Part shown: piece after piece, positions 1 through 5,431 of the stretch
Position numbering within the stretch: position 1 is the stretch's first letter
Layout: every line of letters starts with the position of its first letter
Assembly (NCBI GenBank): GCA_937898165.1
Contig: CALDKO010000051.1
Coordinates: forward strand, 1-5,589
Source of the DNA: an uncultured bacterium
GTDB lineage: Bacteria > Patescibacteriota > Minisyncoccia > Phycocordibacterales > UBA1006
DNA: 5,589 nucleotides
Direction of reading: 5' to 3'
Translations under genes and position numbers: made by a program
The notes under the pieces: model-generated
Database searches by the model: none
What the model saw: the letters and a program-made list of their open reading frames with translations, nothing else
Told to the model about the DNA's origin: nothing

Positions 1-1
1 A

Positions 2-190
2 AAACAGTTCTTCAAGGTTTTATCTAAAATGAATCCAAAACAATATAAACAACTTTCACGGCAATTTCTTGAAAATTTCACAGGCGCATCGTTTGTAAAC
101 AACGATGGCATTTTATTAGCGTCAGTCGATCAATCTAATGAAAAATTAACCACCACACGCCTTGTGGCATTTCAAATCATTAAAAAATAA
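2..190 (+). CDS. 3' end of an unrecognised gene (partial)
   Basis: An open frame enters from the left edge and runs 62 codons to a TAA at 188-190. The peptide includes MNPKQYKQLSRQFLENFTG and ends in LVAFQIIKK. I see no motif that identifies a family, no membrane segment and no repeat. Its last ~40 bases overlap, in a different frame, the open frame of the ABC ATPase fragment that follows, which itself lacks a start. The two therefore cannot both be intact neighbours: either the join lies at about 150-200 and the last residues belong to the other sequence, or a deletion fused the two genes. Reality of the coding frame is moderately supported by its length and its composition; function is unknown. 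Confidence 0.4.
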   Translation, partial: KQFFKVLSKMNPKQYKQLSRQFLENFTGASFVNNDGILLASVDQSNEKLTTTRLVAFQIIKK

Positions 191-371
191 TCACTCGGAT
201 CAAACACGAATTATTATTTCACATAAATTCAGTAATGTTCGTGATGCTGACAAAATAATTTTGATTGAATACGGAACAATTATTGAACAGGGAAGTCATG
301 AACGGTTAATGGAAATACAAAAAGGTAGATACAGAGAGTTGTTTGAATTACAAGCAGAAGGATATAAATAG
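150..371 (+). pseudogene. ABC transporter ATP-binding protein, C-terminal fragment
   Basis: This is the end of the nucleotide-binding domain of an ABC exporter (MsbA/ABCB-like type), the part that couples ATP hydrolysis to transport at the inner face of the membrane. Recognisable sequence starts at about 201: TRIIISHKFSNVRDADKI carries the switch (H-loop) histidine at 222-224. The usual tail follows, with a G-x-IIEQGSHERLM block and a final ELFELQAEGYK, a common ending of these ATPases. Walker A, Q-loop, signature and Walker B are all missing, and the frame is closed by a stop at 147-149, so no start codon or 5' part is present. An ATG at 162 opens the frame but would give only a 69-residue piece with no nucleotide-binding site. 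Loss by deletion and an assembly join are both possible; the join is more likely because the other window end is also chimeric. Confidence 0.75.
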
Positions 372-379
372 TCACATAA

Positions 380-405
380 AAAGCCCACCGAAATTGGTGG
401 GCTTT
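380..405. terminator. Bidirectional intrinsic terminator between convergent genes
   Basis: A perfect 10-bp hairpin, AAAGCCCACC (380-389) and GGTGGGCTTT (396-405) with the 6-nt loop GAAATT. On the minus strand the stem runs directly into TTTTTATG, a good U-tract, so it should end the 308-residue minus-strand gene whose stop is at 424-426. On the plus strand only short T stretches follow (TTTGTTCGTCTC), so termination of the ABC gene ending at 371 would be weaker. The position, 9 bases after one stop and 19 from the other, fits a shared terminator. Confidence 0.85.
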
Positions 406-423
406 GTTCGTCTCTATTAAATT

Positions 424-1350
424 TTAAGCAGCAACAGTTGCTTTGGATTTTCTGGTACCTTTTTTACCGGTACCTTTTTCCATTTCTGCTAACATTGCTG
501 TTAGTTTATCTCCACCAGCAACTGAAGCTAAGCCTTCTGTTGCGGGTACGAATTCTGGCACTGCAACATCTGCAGCTACAAAATGGTTACCATTGTCGCC
601 AGGACCTTTTTTGAAAAATTTCTTTTTCTCAGGTTTTTTAGCGGCTGGTTTTTCCGGAGCTTTACTTGCAACAACTGGAACCTCGACAGTCTTTTCGACT
701 TTCTTTGGCTCCAGGTCAATCTTTCCAACAACGGTTAAGTTGCCTTCAACTTTGACACGGTTGTCAACAACTACTTCCGGGGCCAGTGTCTTCACCTTTA
801 CTTCCTTTTTAACAGGAGCAGGTTTTTCACCTACCAGGTGCGCAAATCCGTCAAAGTTAGTAATGGTGTATTTTTTACCTTCGAAAGTAAAAATAACACT
901 ATCACCATCATTAAGGATCATTGTGCCTGGGGCTACTGAGCCGTTCGGGTTGCCGGTGCCTCTTTCGCATTTGATACTGATTTCAGCCGGTAATTTTTTT
1001 TCAAAATCCCAACGCTTGTCAGCGATGATGATGATTTTTGTCTCATCGTCAGCTGGCTTTTCCAGTGTTACAAATGTTTGAGGGTCGGAAAATTTTTTCG
1101 ATCCGCCGTTCAGTTTGAGCAGCGCATTGTAAACTTTACCTTTACCGCTGACATTTGCAGGGTTGAACTTATCCAAGCATATTCTGCTTTTCTTTGGATC
1201 CATCCCTGGAATCGTTGGTAATAATATAGCCGGTCCAAAACGACCTTCGGCAGTTCTTACGCCGGTGTATAAGTCAACCGGTTTGCCGTTAAATAATGCT
1301 AAGTAAAAAATGTTTGCTGGTTTCTGGGAGTTGTTTTTGTTGTTCTGCAT
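424..1350 (-). CDS. Unrecognised 308-residue protein with basic Pro/Ala/Lys-rich C-terminal half
   Basis: I do not recognise this family. The start at 1350 is the first ATG after the promoter and leaves a leader of about 35 bases without a Shine-Dalgarno site. There is no signal peptide and no membrane segment, so the product is probably cytoplasmic. Residues about 11-175 look like a folded, beta-rich domain with several Gly/Asn-rich turns (for example GNPNGSVAPGTMILNDGD at 133-150). Residues about 178-250 are low-complexity, first Val/Lys-rich, then alternating Pro, Ala and Lys ending in KKPEKKKFFKKGPG. A short conserved-looking segment follows (257-290), then a very basic end, GKKGTRKSKATVAA. 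The basic tail could bind nucleic acid or another polyanion, but that is only inference. Several sampled lines are about 40-50% G+C, higher than the neighbouring genes. A near-consensus promoter and a strong terminator frame it as a single-gene, probably well-expressed unit. Confidence 0.8.
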   Translation of the reverse strand: MQNNKNNSQKPANIFYLALFNGKPVDLYTGVRTAEGRFGPAILLPTIPGMDPKKSRICLDKFNPANVSGKGKVYNALLKLNGGSKKFSDPQTFVTLEKPADDETKIIIIADKRWDFEKKLPAEISIKCERGTGNPNGSVAPGTMILNDGDSVIFTFEGKKYTITNFDGFAHLVGEKPAPVKKEVKVKTLAPEVVVDNRVKVEGNLTVVGKIDLEPKKVEKTVEVPVVASKAPEKPAAKKPEKKKFFKKGPGDNGNHFVAADVAVPEFVPATEGLASVAGGDKLTAMLAEMEKGTGKKGTRKSKATVAA

Positions 1351-1391
1351 GTTTATGATATTTAATTTTGAAAGAATTGATTTACTCTACC

Positions 1392-1420
1392 ATGTTAGCA
1401 TAATAATAACCTTTTGTCAA
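1392..1420 (-). promoter_or_regulatory. Near-consensus sigma-70 promoter of the minus-strand gene
   Basis: Read on the minus strand, a perfect -35 box TTGACA (1420-1415) is followed by exactly 17 bases and the -10 box TAACAT (1397-1392). The bases TGC directly before the -10 box make it an extended -10. The predicted start is near 1385, giving a leader of about 35 bases to the ATG at 1350. This is the best promoter in the window and suggests strong constitutive transcription of the unrecognised gene. Confidence 0.85.
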
Positions 1421-1450
1421 GTACCTAAATACCCTTATTTTTGATATGCT
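1414..1450 (+). promoter_or_regulatory. Candidate promoter(s) for the T-box leader and aspS
   Basis: Two weak plus-strand options exist. TTGTCA (1414-1419), 16 bases, TATTTT (1436-1441) would start near 1448. An extended -10, TGATATGCT (1442-1450), without a clear -35 would start near 1457, immediately at the first helix of the leader. The first option shares its -35 sequence with the divergent promoter on the minus strand. Neither matches consensus well, so the exact start is uncertain, but some promoter must lie here because the T-box requires a transcript starting upstream of 1458. Confidence 0.4.
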
Positions 1451-1457
1451 GAACGTA

Positions 1458-1631
1458 TTCCGATAACCCAGCTGACACTGGCGAGGAAGGGGAAGAACGC
1501 CTTAAAAGGCTTGTAGAACCCCAATAATCAAGTATAATGGAGGGTGGCACCGCGGTATTTCCGCCCCTCTGAATTTATCAGAAGTTAAGAGTTTAACTCG
1601 TAATTTTAAATAAGTTCAGAGGGGTTTTATT
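1458..1631 (+). promoter_or_regulatory. T-box riboswitch (tRNA-Asp-sensing leader) of aspS
   Basis: T-box leaders bind an uncharged tRNA by its anticodon and 3' end and then favour an antiterminator over a terminator. The T-box sequence AGGGTGGCACCGCGG is at 1541-1555. The antiterminator has helix GCGG (1552-1555) with CCGC (1561-1564), helix AGGG (1541-1544) with CCCT (1565-1568), and the 7-nt bulge UGGCACC (1545-1551). The UGGC pairs with a GCCA tRNA end, as expected for tRNA-Asp with discriminator G73. Upstream, TTCC/GGAA (1458-1461, 1485-1488) and CCAG/CTGG (1468-1471, 1478-1481) form a short Stem I whose terminal loop CUGACA contains GAC, an Asp codon, followed by A. A second helix, GGGG/CCCC (1489-1492, 1519-1522) capped by GCCT/AGGC (1499-1502, 1507-1510), abuts it. 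Its inner loop has GAA opposite GUA, possibly a loop-E-like fold. The T-box identity is near certain; the Stem I model is inferred by hand. Confidence 0.93.
1564..1631 (+). terminator. Regulated intrinsic terminator of the T-box
   Basis: CCCCTCTGAA (1564-1573) pairs perfectly with TTCAGAGGGG (1615-1624), extended by about four weaker pairs (1574-1577 with 1611-1614), and is followed by TTTTATT (1625-1631). The loop contains a small hairpin, GTTAA/TTAAC (1584-1588, 1593-1597). The 5' strand of the terminator is the same segment (1564-1568) that forms the 3' strand of the antiterminator, so the two structures are mutually exclusive. With charged tRNA-Asp the terminator should form and stop transcription before aspS. 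Confidence 0.9.
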
Positions 1632-1772
1632 GTATGAATAAACGCTTCGTAAATACCATTTTCTATTCTGCGTAGCTGTTACTTTTATTGAGCAGCATAT
1701 CGAGATCATACTCGAATACGAAAATAGTATTGTACTTCGCTTGTACATAATAACCATTCTGAATAATCTTTT
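1632..1772 (+). other. Structured spacer between T-box terminator and aspS
   Basis: About 140 bases separate the T-box terminator from the aspS start, longer than needed for a leader. It holds three small predicted hairpins: GCTGTT/GAGCAGC-type (1675-1680 with 1691-1696, one G-T pair), CGAG/CTCG (1701-1704, 1711-1714) and TGTAC/GTACA (1731-1735, 1743-1747). TTGTAC occurs twice, at 1730-1735 and 1741-1746. A weak -10-like CATAAT is at 1746-1751, but no good -35 precedes it. A 13-codon frame (ATG 1634, TAG 1673-1675, peptide MNKRFVNTIFYSA) starts 9 bases after a GAGGGG. I see no full-length gene here. Confidence 0.5.
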
Positions 1773-3191
1773 ATGAACAGAATACTTATACATAATTTGT
1801 CAGAACACATTGATAAAGAAGTTGTTATCAATGCGTGGGTAGATACTCGACGCGATCAAGGAAAAATGATTTTTTTTGAATTTCGTGATCGAACTGGAAA
1901 AATCCAAGGTGTAGTACTTCCTAATTCAGAAGCTATGGAAACCGCAAAGACTCTTCGTAATGAATGGGTAGTTGCAGTAACTGGAAAAGTAAACCAGCGA
2001 CCAGAGCGAAATGTACAGGCTGATAAGCAAAACGGAAATATTGAACTCGAAATTTTAGGAATTGAAGTATTGAACGAAGCGGAAACGTTGCCGTTTGATA
2101 TTAGTGCGGATACATCAGTAGTGAATGAGGAAACTCGATTAACCTATCGTTATGTTGATTTACGTAGTGATCGTGTTCAAAAAAACATTCGTATGCGACA
2201 CAAGGTTGCAAAACTTGTCCGGGACTTTTTGGATAATGACGGATTTATTGAAGTTGAAACACCGCTTCTTACCAAATCAACTCCAGAAGGTGCACGAGAT
2301 TTCGTTGTGCCAGCACGATTATATCCTGGAAACTTTTACGCATTGCCACAATCTCCACAGCAGTACAAACAGTTGTTAATGACTGCTGGTGTTGAAAAAT
2401 ATTTTCAAATTGCAAAATGTTTACGTGATGAAGATTCACGAGGTGATCGACAACCGGAATTTACGCAAGTCGACATGGAATTAAGTTTTGTAAAACGCGA
2501 AGATGTAATGGAATTGAATGAAAAATTATTGATTGAGGTAGTTACAAAACTATATCCCGAGAAAAAAATACAAACAGTACCGTTTCCGCGACTAACTTAT
2601 GCAGAGGCGATGGAGAAATATGGAAACGATCGTCCTGATCTACGTGAAGATAAAAATGATCCAAACTTGCTCGCATTTTGTTGGGTGATTGATTTTCCAT
2701 TTTTTGAACGAACTGATAAATCTGACAACCCAGATACAAAAGGTGAGTGGACATTTACGCATAATCCGTTTTCAGCTCCAAAACCTGAACACATGGACAT
2801 GTTGATGAATAAGGAAAATATAGGAGACATTTTAACAACGCAATATGATATTGCACTAAACGGTTATGAGATTGGTGGAGGAAGTATTCGAAACCATAAA
2901 CCTGATGCATTACGAAGAGTATTCGATATTATGGGATATGATCCAGAAACAGTAGAAAAAAACTTTGGACATATGTTACAGGCATTTTCATTTGGTACGC
3001 CGCCACATGGAGGTATCGCATGGGGGTTTGATCGATTATTGATGTTGCTCCAAAACGAGCCAAATATCCGAGAAGTTATTCCATTTCCAAAAACAGGAGA
3101 AGGGAAGGATCCAATGATGGATTCACCAGCTCCAGTTTCTGAAAAGCAATTAGAGGAACTTTCTATTATTTTGAAAAAGAAAGCACAATAA
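1773..3191 (+). CDS. aspS: Aspartyl-tRNA synthetase, bacterial type without GAD domain
   Basis: A cytoplasmic class II synthetase that charges tRNA-Asp (possibly also tRNA-Asn) with aspartate using ATP. An N-terminal OB-fold anticodon-binding domain covers about residues 1-105 (INAWVDTRRDQGKMIFFEFRDR). The catalytic domain has motif 1 (FIEVETPLLTKSTPEGARDF, 158-177), the QSPQQYKQ substrate loop (193-200), motif 2 of the bacterial kind (CLRDEDSRGDRQPEFTQVD, 216-234), GGGSIRNH (368-375) and motif 3 (GIAWGFDRL, 414-422). After KYGNDRPDLR (282-291) the chain goes almost directly to FCWVIDFPFFE (302-312), where bacterial enzymes normally insert the roughly 130-residue GAD domain. That explains 472 residues instead of about 590. 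The ATG is preceded closely by an in-frame TAA (1764-1766), so no longer start is possible, and no Shine-Dalgarno site is visible. The T-box upstream independently supports the Asp assignment. Confidence 0.95.
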   Translation: MNRILIHNLSEHIDKEVVINAWVDTRRDQGKMIFFEFRDRTGKIQGVVLPNSEAMETAKTLRNEWVVAVTGKVNQRPERNVQADKQNGNIELEILGIEVLNEAETLPFDISADTSVVNEETRLTYRYVDLRSDRVQKNIRMRHKVAKLVRDFLDNDGFIEVETPLLTKSTPEGARDFVVPARLYPGNFYALPQSPQQYKQLLMTAGVEKYFQIAKCLRDEDSRGDRQPEFTQVDMELSFVKREDVMELNEKLLIEVVTKLYPEKKIQTVPFPRLTYAEAMEKYGNDRPDLREDKNDPNLLAFCWVIDFPFFERTDKSDNPDTKGEWTFTHNPFSAPKPEHMDMLMNKENIGDILTTQYDIALNGYEIGGGSIRNHKPDALRRVFDIMGYDPETVEKNFGHMLQAFSFGTPPHGGIAWGFDRLLMLLQNEPNIREVIPFPKTGEGKDPMMDSPAPVSEKQLEELSIILKKKAQ

Positions 3192-3216
3192 AAATCGCCC
3201 TAAATGGGTGGTTTTT
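3192..3216 (+). terminator. Weak intrinsic terminator after aspS
   Basis: ATCGCCC (3194-3200) pairs with GGGTGGT (3206-3212), five Watson-Crick pairs plus two G-T pairs, around a TAAAT loop, with flanking A-T pairs and a run of five T (3212-3216). It starts directly after the aspS stop codon. It is weaker than the other terminators in the window but correctly placed, and suggests that scpA has its own promoter. Confidence 0.6.
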
Positions 3217-3218
3217 GT

Positions 3219-3242
3219 TATAAATTCGGGTATACTGGATCT
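3219..3242 (+). promoter_or_regulatory. Candidate promoter for scpA, possibly leaderless
   Basis: A -10 box TATACT (3231-3236) ends six bases before the scpA ATG at 3243, which would place transcription start at the A of the start codon. An alternative -10, TATAAA (3219-3224), would give a leader of roughly 12 bases. No convincing -35 is found 16-18 bases upstream of either; that region is occupied by the aspS terminator. The spacing is typical of leaderless transcripts in other bacteria, but this remains a prediction. Confidence 0.45.
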
Positions 3243-4019
3243 ATGTCATTTCAGCTGAAAACCTCATATTTTGAAGGACCTTTGGAATTGCTCTTGGATT
3301 TGATTGAAGGCAAAAAAATGCATGTATCTGAAATATCCCTAGCAGAAGTAACCGAGGAGTATCTGAATTATCTCAATTTATTTTCAGAAATTCCAGAAGA
3401 GGACGAACGTCATAAATTTATGATGATGGATCGATCTCAATTCATTGTAGTTGCAGCAACGTTGATTTTGATCAAGGCACGGAGCTTACTTCCGACTATC
3501 GAGTTGAGTGAAGAAGAAACCGAGTCAATTGATGATCTTACAGAACGTCTTCGTTTATATGAAATTGTAAAACGATATGGTGAAATGTTGCATCAGCAAT
3601 TCTCAAAAAAACCATACATGTTTCGTGGTAATCCACCAAAGGAAAAACGAGCTCCGCAATTTTTGCCTCATGAATCGATCACATCAGATGTATTAATGGG
3701 TGTTTTACAAGAAGTATTAAATACACTACCTATTACGGAAGCTCTCCAGGAAAAATCGGTAAAAATTACCATAACCCTGGAACAAGTTATGGACCGTGTG
3801 CATAAAGCAGTTCAATCAGGTGCATCGTTTTCACTGCGTGATGCAACCGACCGTTATCACAATGCAACAGATCCTGCAGAAAAACGTGAAGCGAAAGTAT
3901 TTGCACTATTGTCATTTCTTGCGATTCTCGAAATGGTGAAAAAAGCACAGATCGCTGTACAGCAACAGGAAACATTTGATGATATTGTCGTTTCAAACTA
4001 TCAACCAACTCTTGAATAA
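3243..4019 (+). CDS. scpA: Segregation and condensation protein A
   Basis: ScpA is the kleisin of the bacterial SMC-ScpAB complex. It bridges the SMC heads on the nucleoid and binds ScpB, serving chromosome compaction and segregation. Hallmarks are the N-terminal FEGPLELLLDLIEGKKMHVSE (10-30, within the SMC-neck-binding part), EVTEEYLNYL (35-44), AATLILIKARSLLP (71-84), a less conserved central linker to ScpB, and the C-terminal winged helix with FLAILEMVKKAQIAVQQQETFDDI (225-248). Total length is 258 residues, normal for the family. I chose the ATG at 3243 because MSFQLKTSYFEGPL matches where family members begin. The in-frame ATG at 3204 lies inside the loop of the aspS terminator and adds 13 unrelated residues. 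No strong Shine-Dalgarno site is present. The scpB start follows its stop after 5 bases, so the two are co-transcribed. Confidence 0.95.
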   Translation: MSFQLKTSYFEGPLELLLDLIEGKKMHVSEISLAEVTEEYLNYLNLFSEIPEEDERHKFMMMDRSQFIVVAATLILIKARSLLPTIELSEEETESIDDLTERLRLYEIVKRYGEMLHQQFSKKPYMFRGNPPKEKRAPQFLPHESITSDVLMGVLQEVLNTLPITEALQEKSVKITITLEQVMDRVHKAVQSGASFSLRDATDRYHNATDPAEKREAKVFALLSFLAILEMVKKAQIAVQQQETFDDIVVSNYQPTLE

Positions 4020-4024
4020 ATTAT

Positions 4025-4576
4025 ATGAATACATCAACTACACAACTTGTTCATGCGTTACTTTTTACCAGTGGTGAAACCTGGCGTTTTTCTGAACTTG
4101 CAGAAACATTAAAAATTTCAAAAGATAATGTGATTACCGCACTTGCCGAACTTTCTGATCAATTAAAAGATCAGGCAGTTTTTCCATTGATCCACGAGGA
4201 AACAGTAACATTAGTAACAAAGCCAGAACTTCGTGAATTTTTGCAATCACTGGAATCAGAAGAACTTACCAAAGAATTTTCAAAGGGTGCTATTGAAACA
4301 CTTGCACTTATTGCATATAAAGGACCTATTAATAAATCCGACATTGATTATATTCGAGGAGTTAATTCACAATTTATGCTCCGCAATTTATTTTTACGTG
4401 GTATGATTGAAAAGAAATTAGGAAGTCGTGATCGTGGGGCAAGTTATGTTATTACTGCAGATGCGCTTCGATTCCTTGGTGTTACAGAACAGGATCAATT
4501 ACCTCAGTATAAAGAATTTTTTGAGCAGATTGAAAAACGTATTCCACAGGATACAGAAATTGTGGAAACTAATTAA
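4025..4576 (+). CDS. scpB: Segregation and condensation protein B
   Basis: ScpB forms dimers that bind the middle of ScpA in the SMC-ScpAB condensin. It is made of two winged-helix domains, here about residues 5-75 (LVHALLFTSGETWRFSELAE) and 85-155. The family signature is clear at 90-126: ETLALIAYKGPINKSDIDYI followed by RGVNSQFMLRNLFLRGMI, then the DRGASYVIT wing (136-144). At 183 residues it has a normal length for a minimal ScpB, with a short acidic C-terminal tail. It sits 5 bases after scpA and 12 bases before the mraY-like gene, so translation coupling with scpA is likely. No Shine-Dalgarno site is visible before its ATG, only AT-rich sequence from the scpA end. Confidence 0.95.
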   Translation: MNTSTTQLVHALLFTSGETWRFSELAETLKISKDNVITALAELSDQLKDQAVFPLIHEETVTLVTKPELREFLQSLESEELTKEFSKGAIETLALIAYKGPINKSDIDYIRGVNSQFMLRNLFLRGMIEKKLGSRDRGASYVITADALRFLGVTEQDQLPQYKEFFEQIEKRIPQDTEIVETN

Positions 4577-4588
4577 TACAAAAACTAT

Positions 4589-5431
4589 ATGATGAATATA
4601 TTAAAAATATTTATACCGGCGATACTTTCCTTTTTGATTGGTATTTTGATTACACCACTGTGTACGCATTTTTTCTATAAATATAAACTATGGAGAAAAT
4701 CACGACTGGATAATGTTGATGAAATGAGTCCTGTATTTAAACAACTTCACGATGCAAAAAGTGAAACAAAAACACCACGTGTTGGTGGGATAATCATCTG
4801 GGGTTCTGTATTAATTACCATACTACTGGTATATGTTTTTAAACTAGTATTTGATGGTCCTGTTTTTGGTAAACTTGATTTTCTATCACGTAATCAGACA
4901 TTACTACCATTACTTGCGTTAGTATTCGGTGGGTTATTTGGCTTGTTTGAAGATTTTATTGATATTTTTTCAGACAAATTTGAAATGATAAAACAAGGTC
5001 TACCACCAAAATATTTGGTAATTGTGGTTACTTTTATTGGGTTAGCAGCTTCATCATATTTTTATTTTAAATTAGGATTACGTGATGTATATATTCCATT
5101 TTTTGGATACTGGCATATCGGAGTTTGGTTTATTCCATTTTTTATCCTGGTGACCCTGGGGACATTTTCAAGTCGAGTAATAGATGGGATTGATGGATTG
5201 GCCGGAGGTGTAATGGCGGTTGCTTTTGGTGCTTTTGGTACTGTTGCATTTCTACAAAATCAAATTGATATTGCAACATTTTGTTTTGTAATTGCTGGCG
5301 GGATCTTGGCATTTTTATGGTTTAATATTCCACCTGCGCGTTTTTATATGGGAGAAACAGGCATGATAGGGCTAACAGTAACTATTGCAATAGTATCATT
5401 TATGACAAACACCGTTTTGCTTTTACCTATC
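4589..5431 (+). CDS. mraY: MraY-like phospho-N-acetylmuramoyl-pentapeptide transferase, 3'-truncated
   Basis: A polytopic membrane protein of the polyprenyl-phosphate N-acetylhexosamine-1-phosphate transferase superfamily (MraY/WecA). It transfers a UDP-sugar phosphate to a lipid carrier; MraY makes lipid I for peptidoglycan. About eight membrane segments are visible (roughly 6-28, 65-85, 103-121, 142-160, 178-195, 205-222, 230-246, 257-278). Family motifs are TPRVGGIIIW (62-71), the acidic pair ED (121-122) where most members have DD, VIDGIDGLAGG (197-207) and PARFYMGETG (249-258), where MGDTG is usual. TPR-GG favours MraY over WecA. The gene starts with two ATG codons (4589, 4592); either could be used and neither has a Shine-Dalgarno site. 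Residues after Pro280-Ile281 no longer resemble the family, and the frame ends at 5482 with 16 foreign residues. About 40-60 residues of the natural C-terminus are missing. Confidence 0.8.

Noticed and set aside
443..1081. 212-codon plus-strand open frame opposite the minus-strand gene
   Set aside because: It is the antisense shadow of the 308-codon gene; the peptide is Ser/Thr/Phe-rich low complexity, and the promoter and terminator support the minus strand.
1458..1488. Canonical kink-turn at the base of Stem I
   Set aside because: The 3' side has the GA next to the lower helix, but the 5' side reads GATAAC and does not give the paired GA step; a standard kink-turn cannot be claimed.
1593..1793. 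66-codon minus-strand open frame over the T-box terminator and the aspS start
   Set aside because: It overlaps the riboswitch terminator and the aspS start, has no recognisable domain and is best explained as chance in AT-rich spacer.
2152..2830. Three short open frames inside aspS (one plus, two minus)
   Set aside because: They lie wholly within a well-conserved synthetase gene and encode no recognisable protein.
3204..3242. Longer scpA start at 3204
   Set aside because: The ATG lies in the loop of the aspS terminator and the 13 extra residues do not resemble ScpA N-termini.
3787..4008. 73-codon minus-strand open frame inside scpA
   Set aside because: It is antisense to the conserved ScpA C-terminal winged helix and carries no motif.
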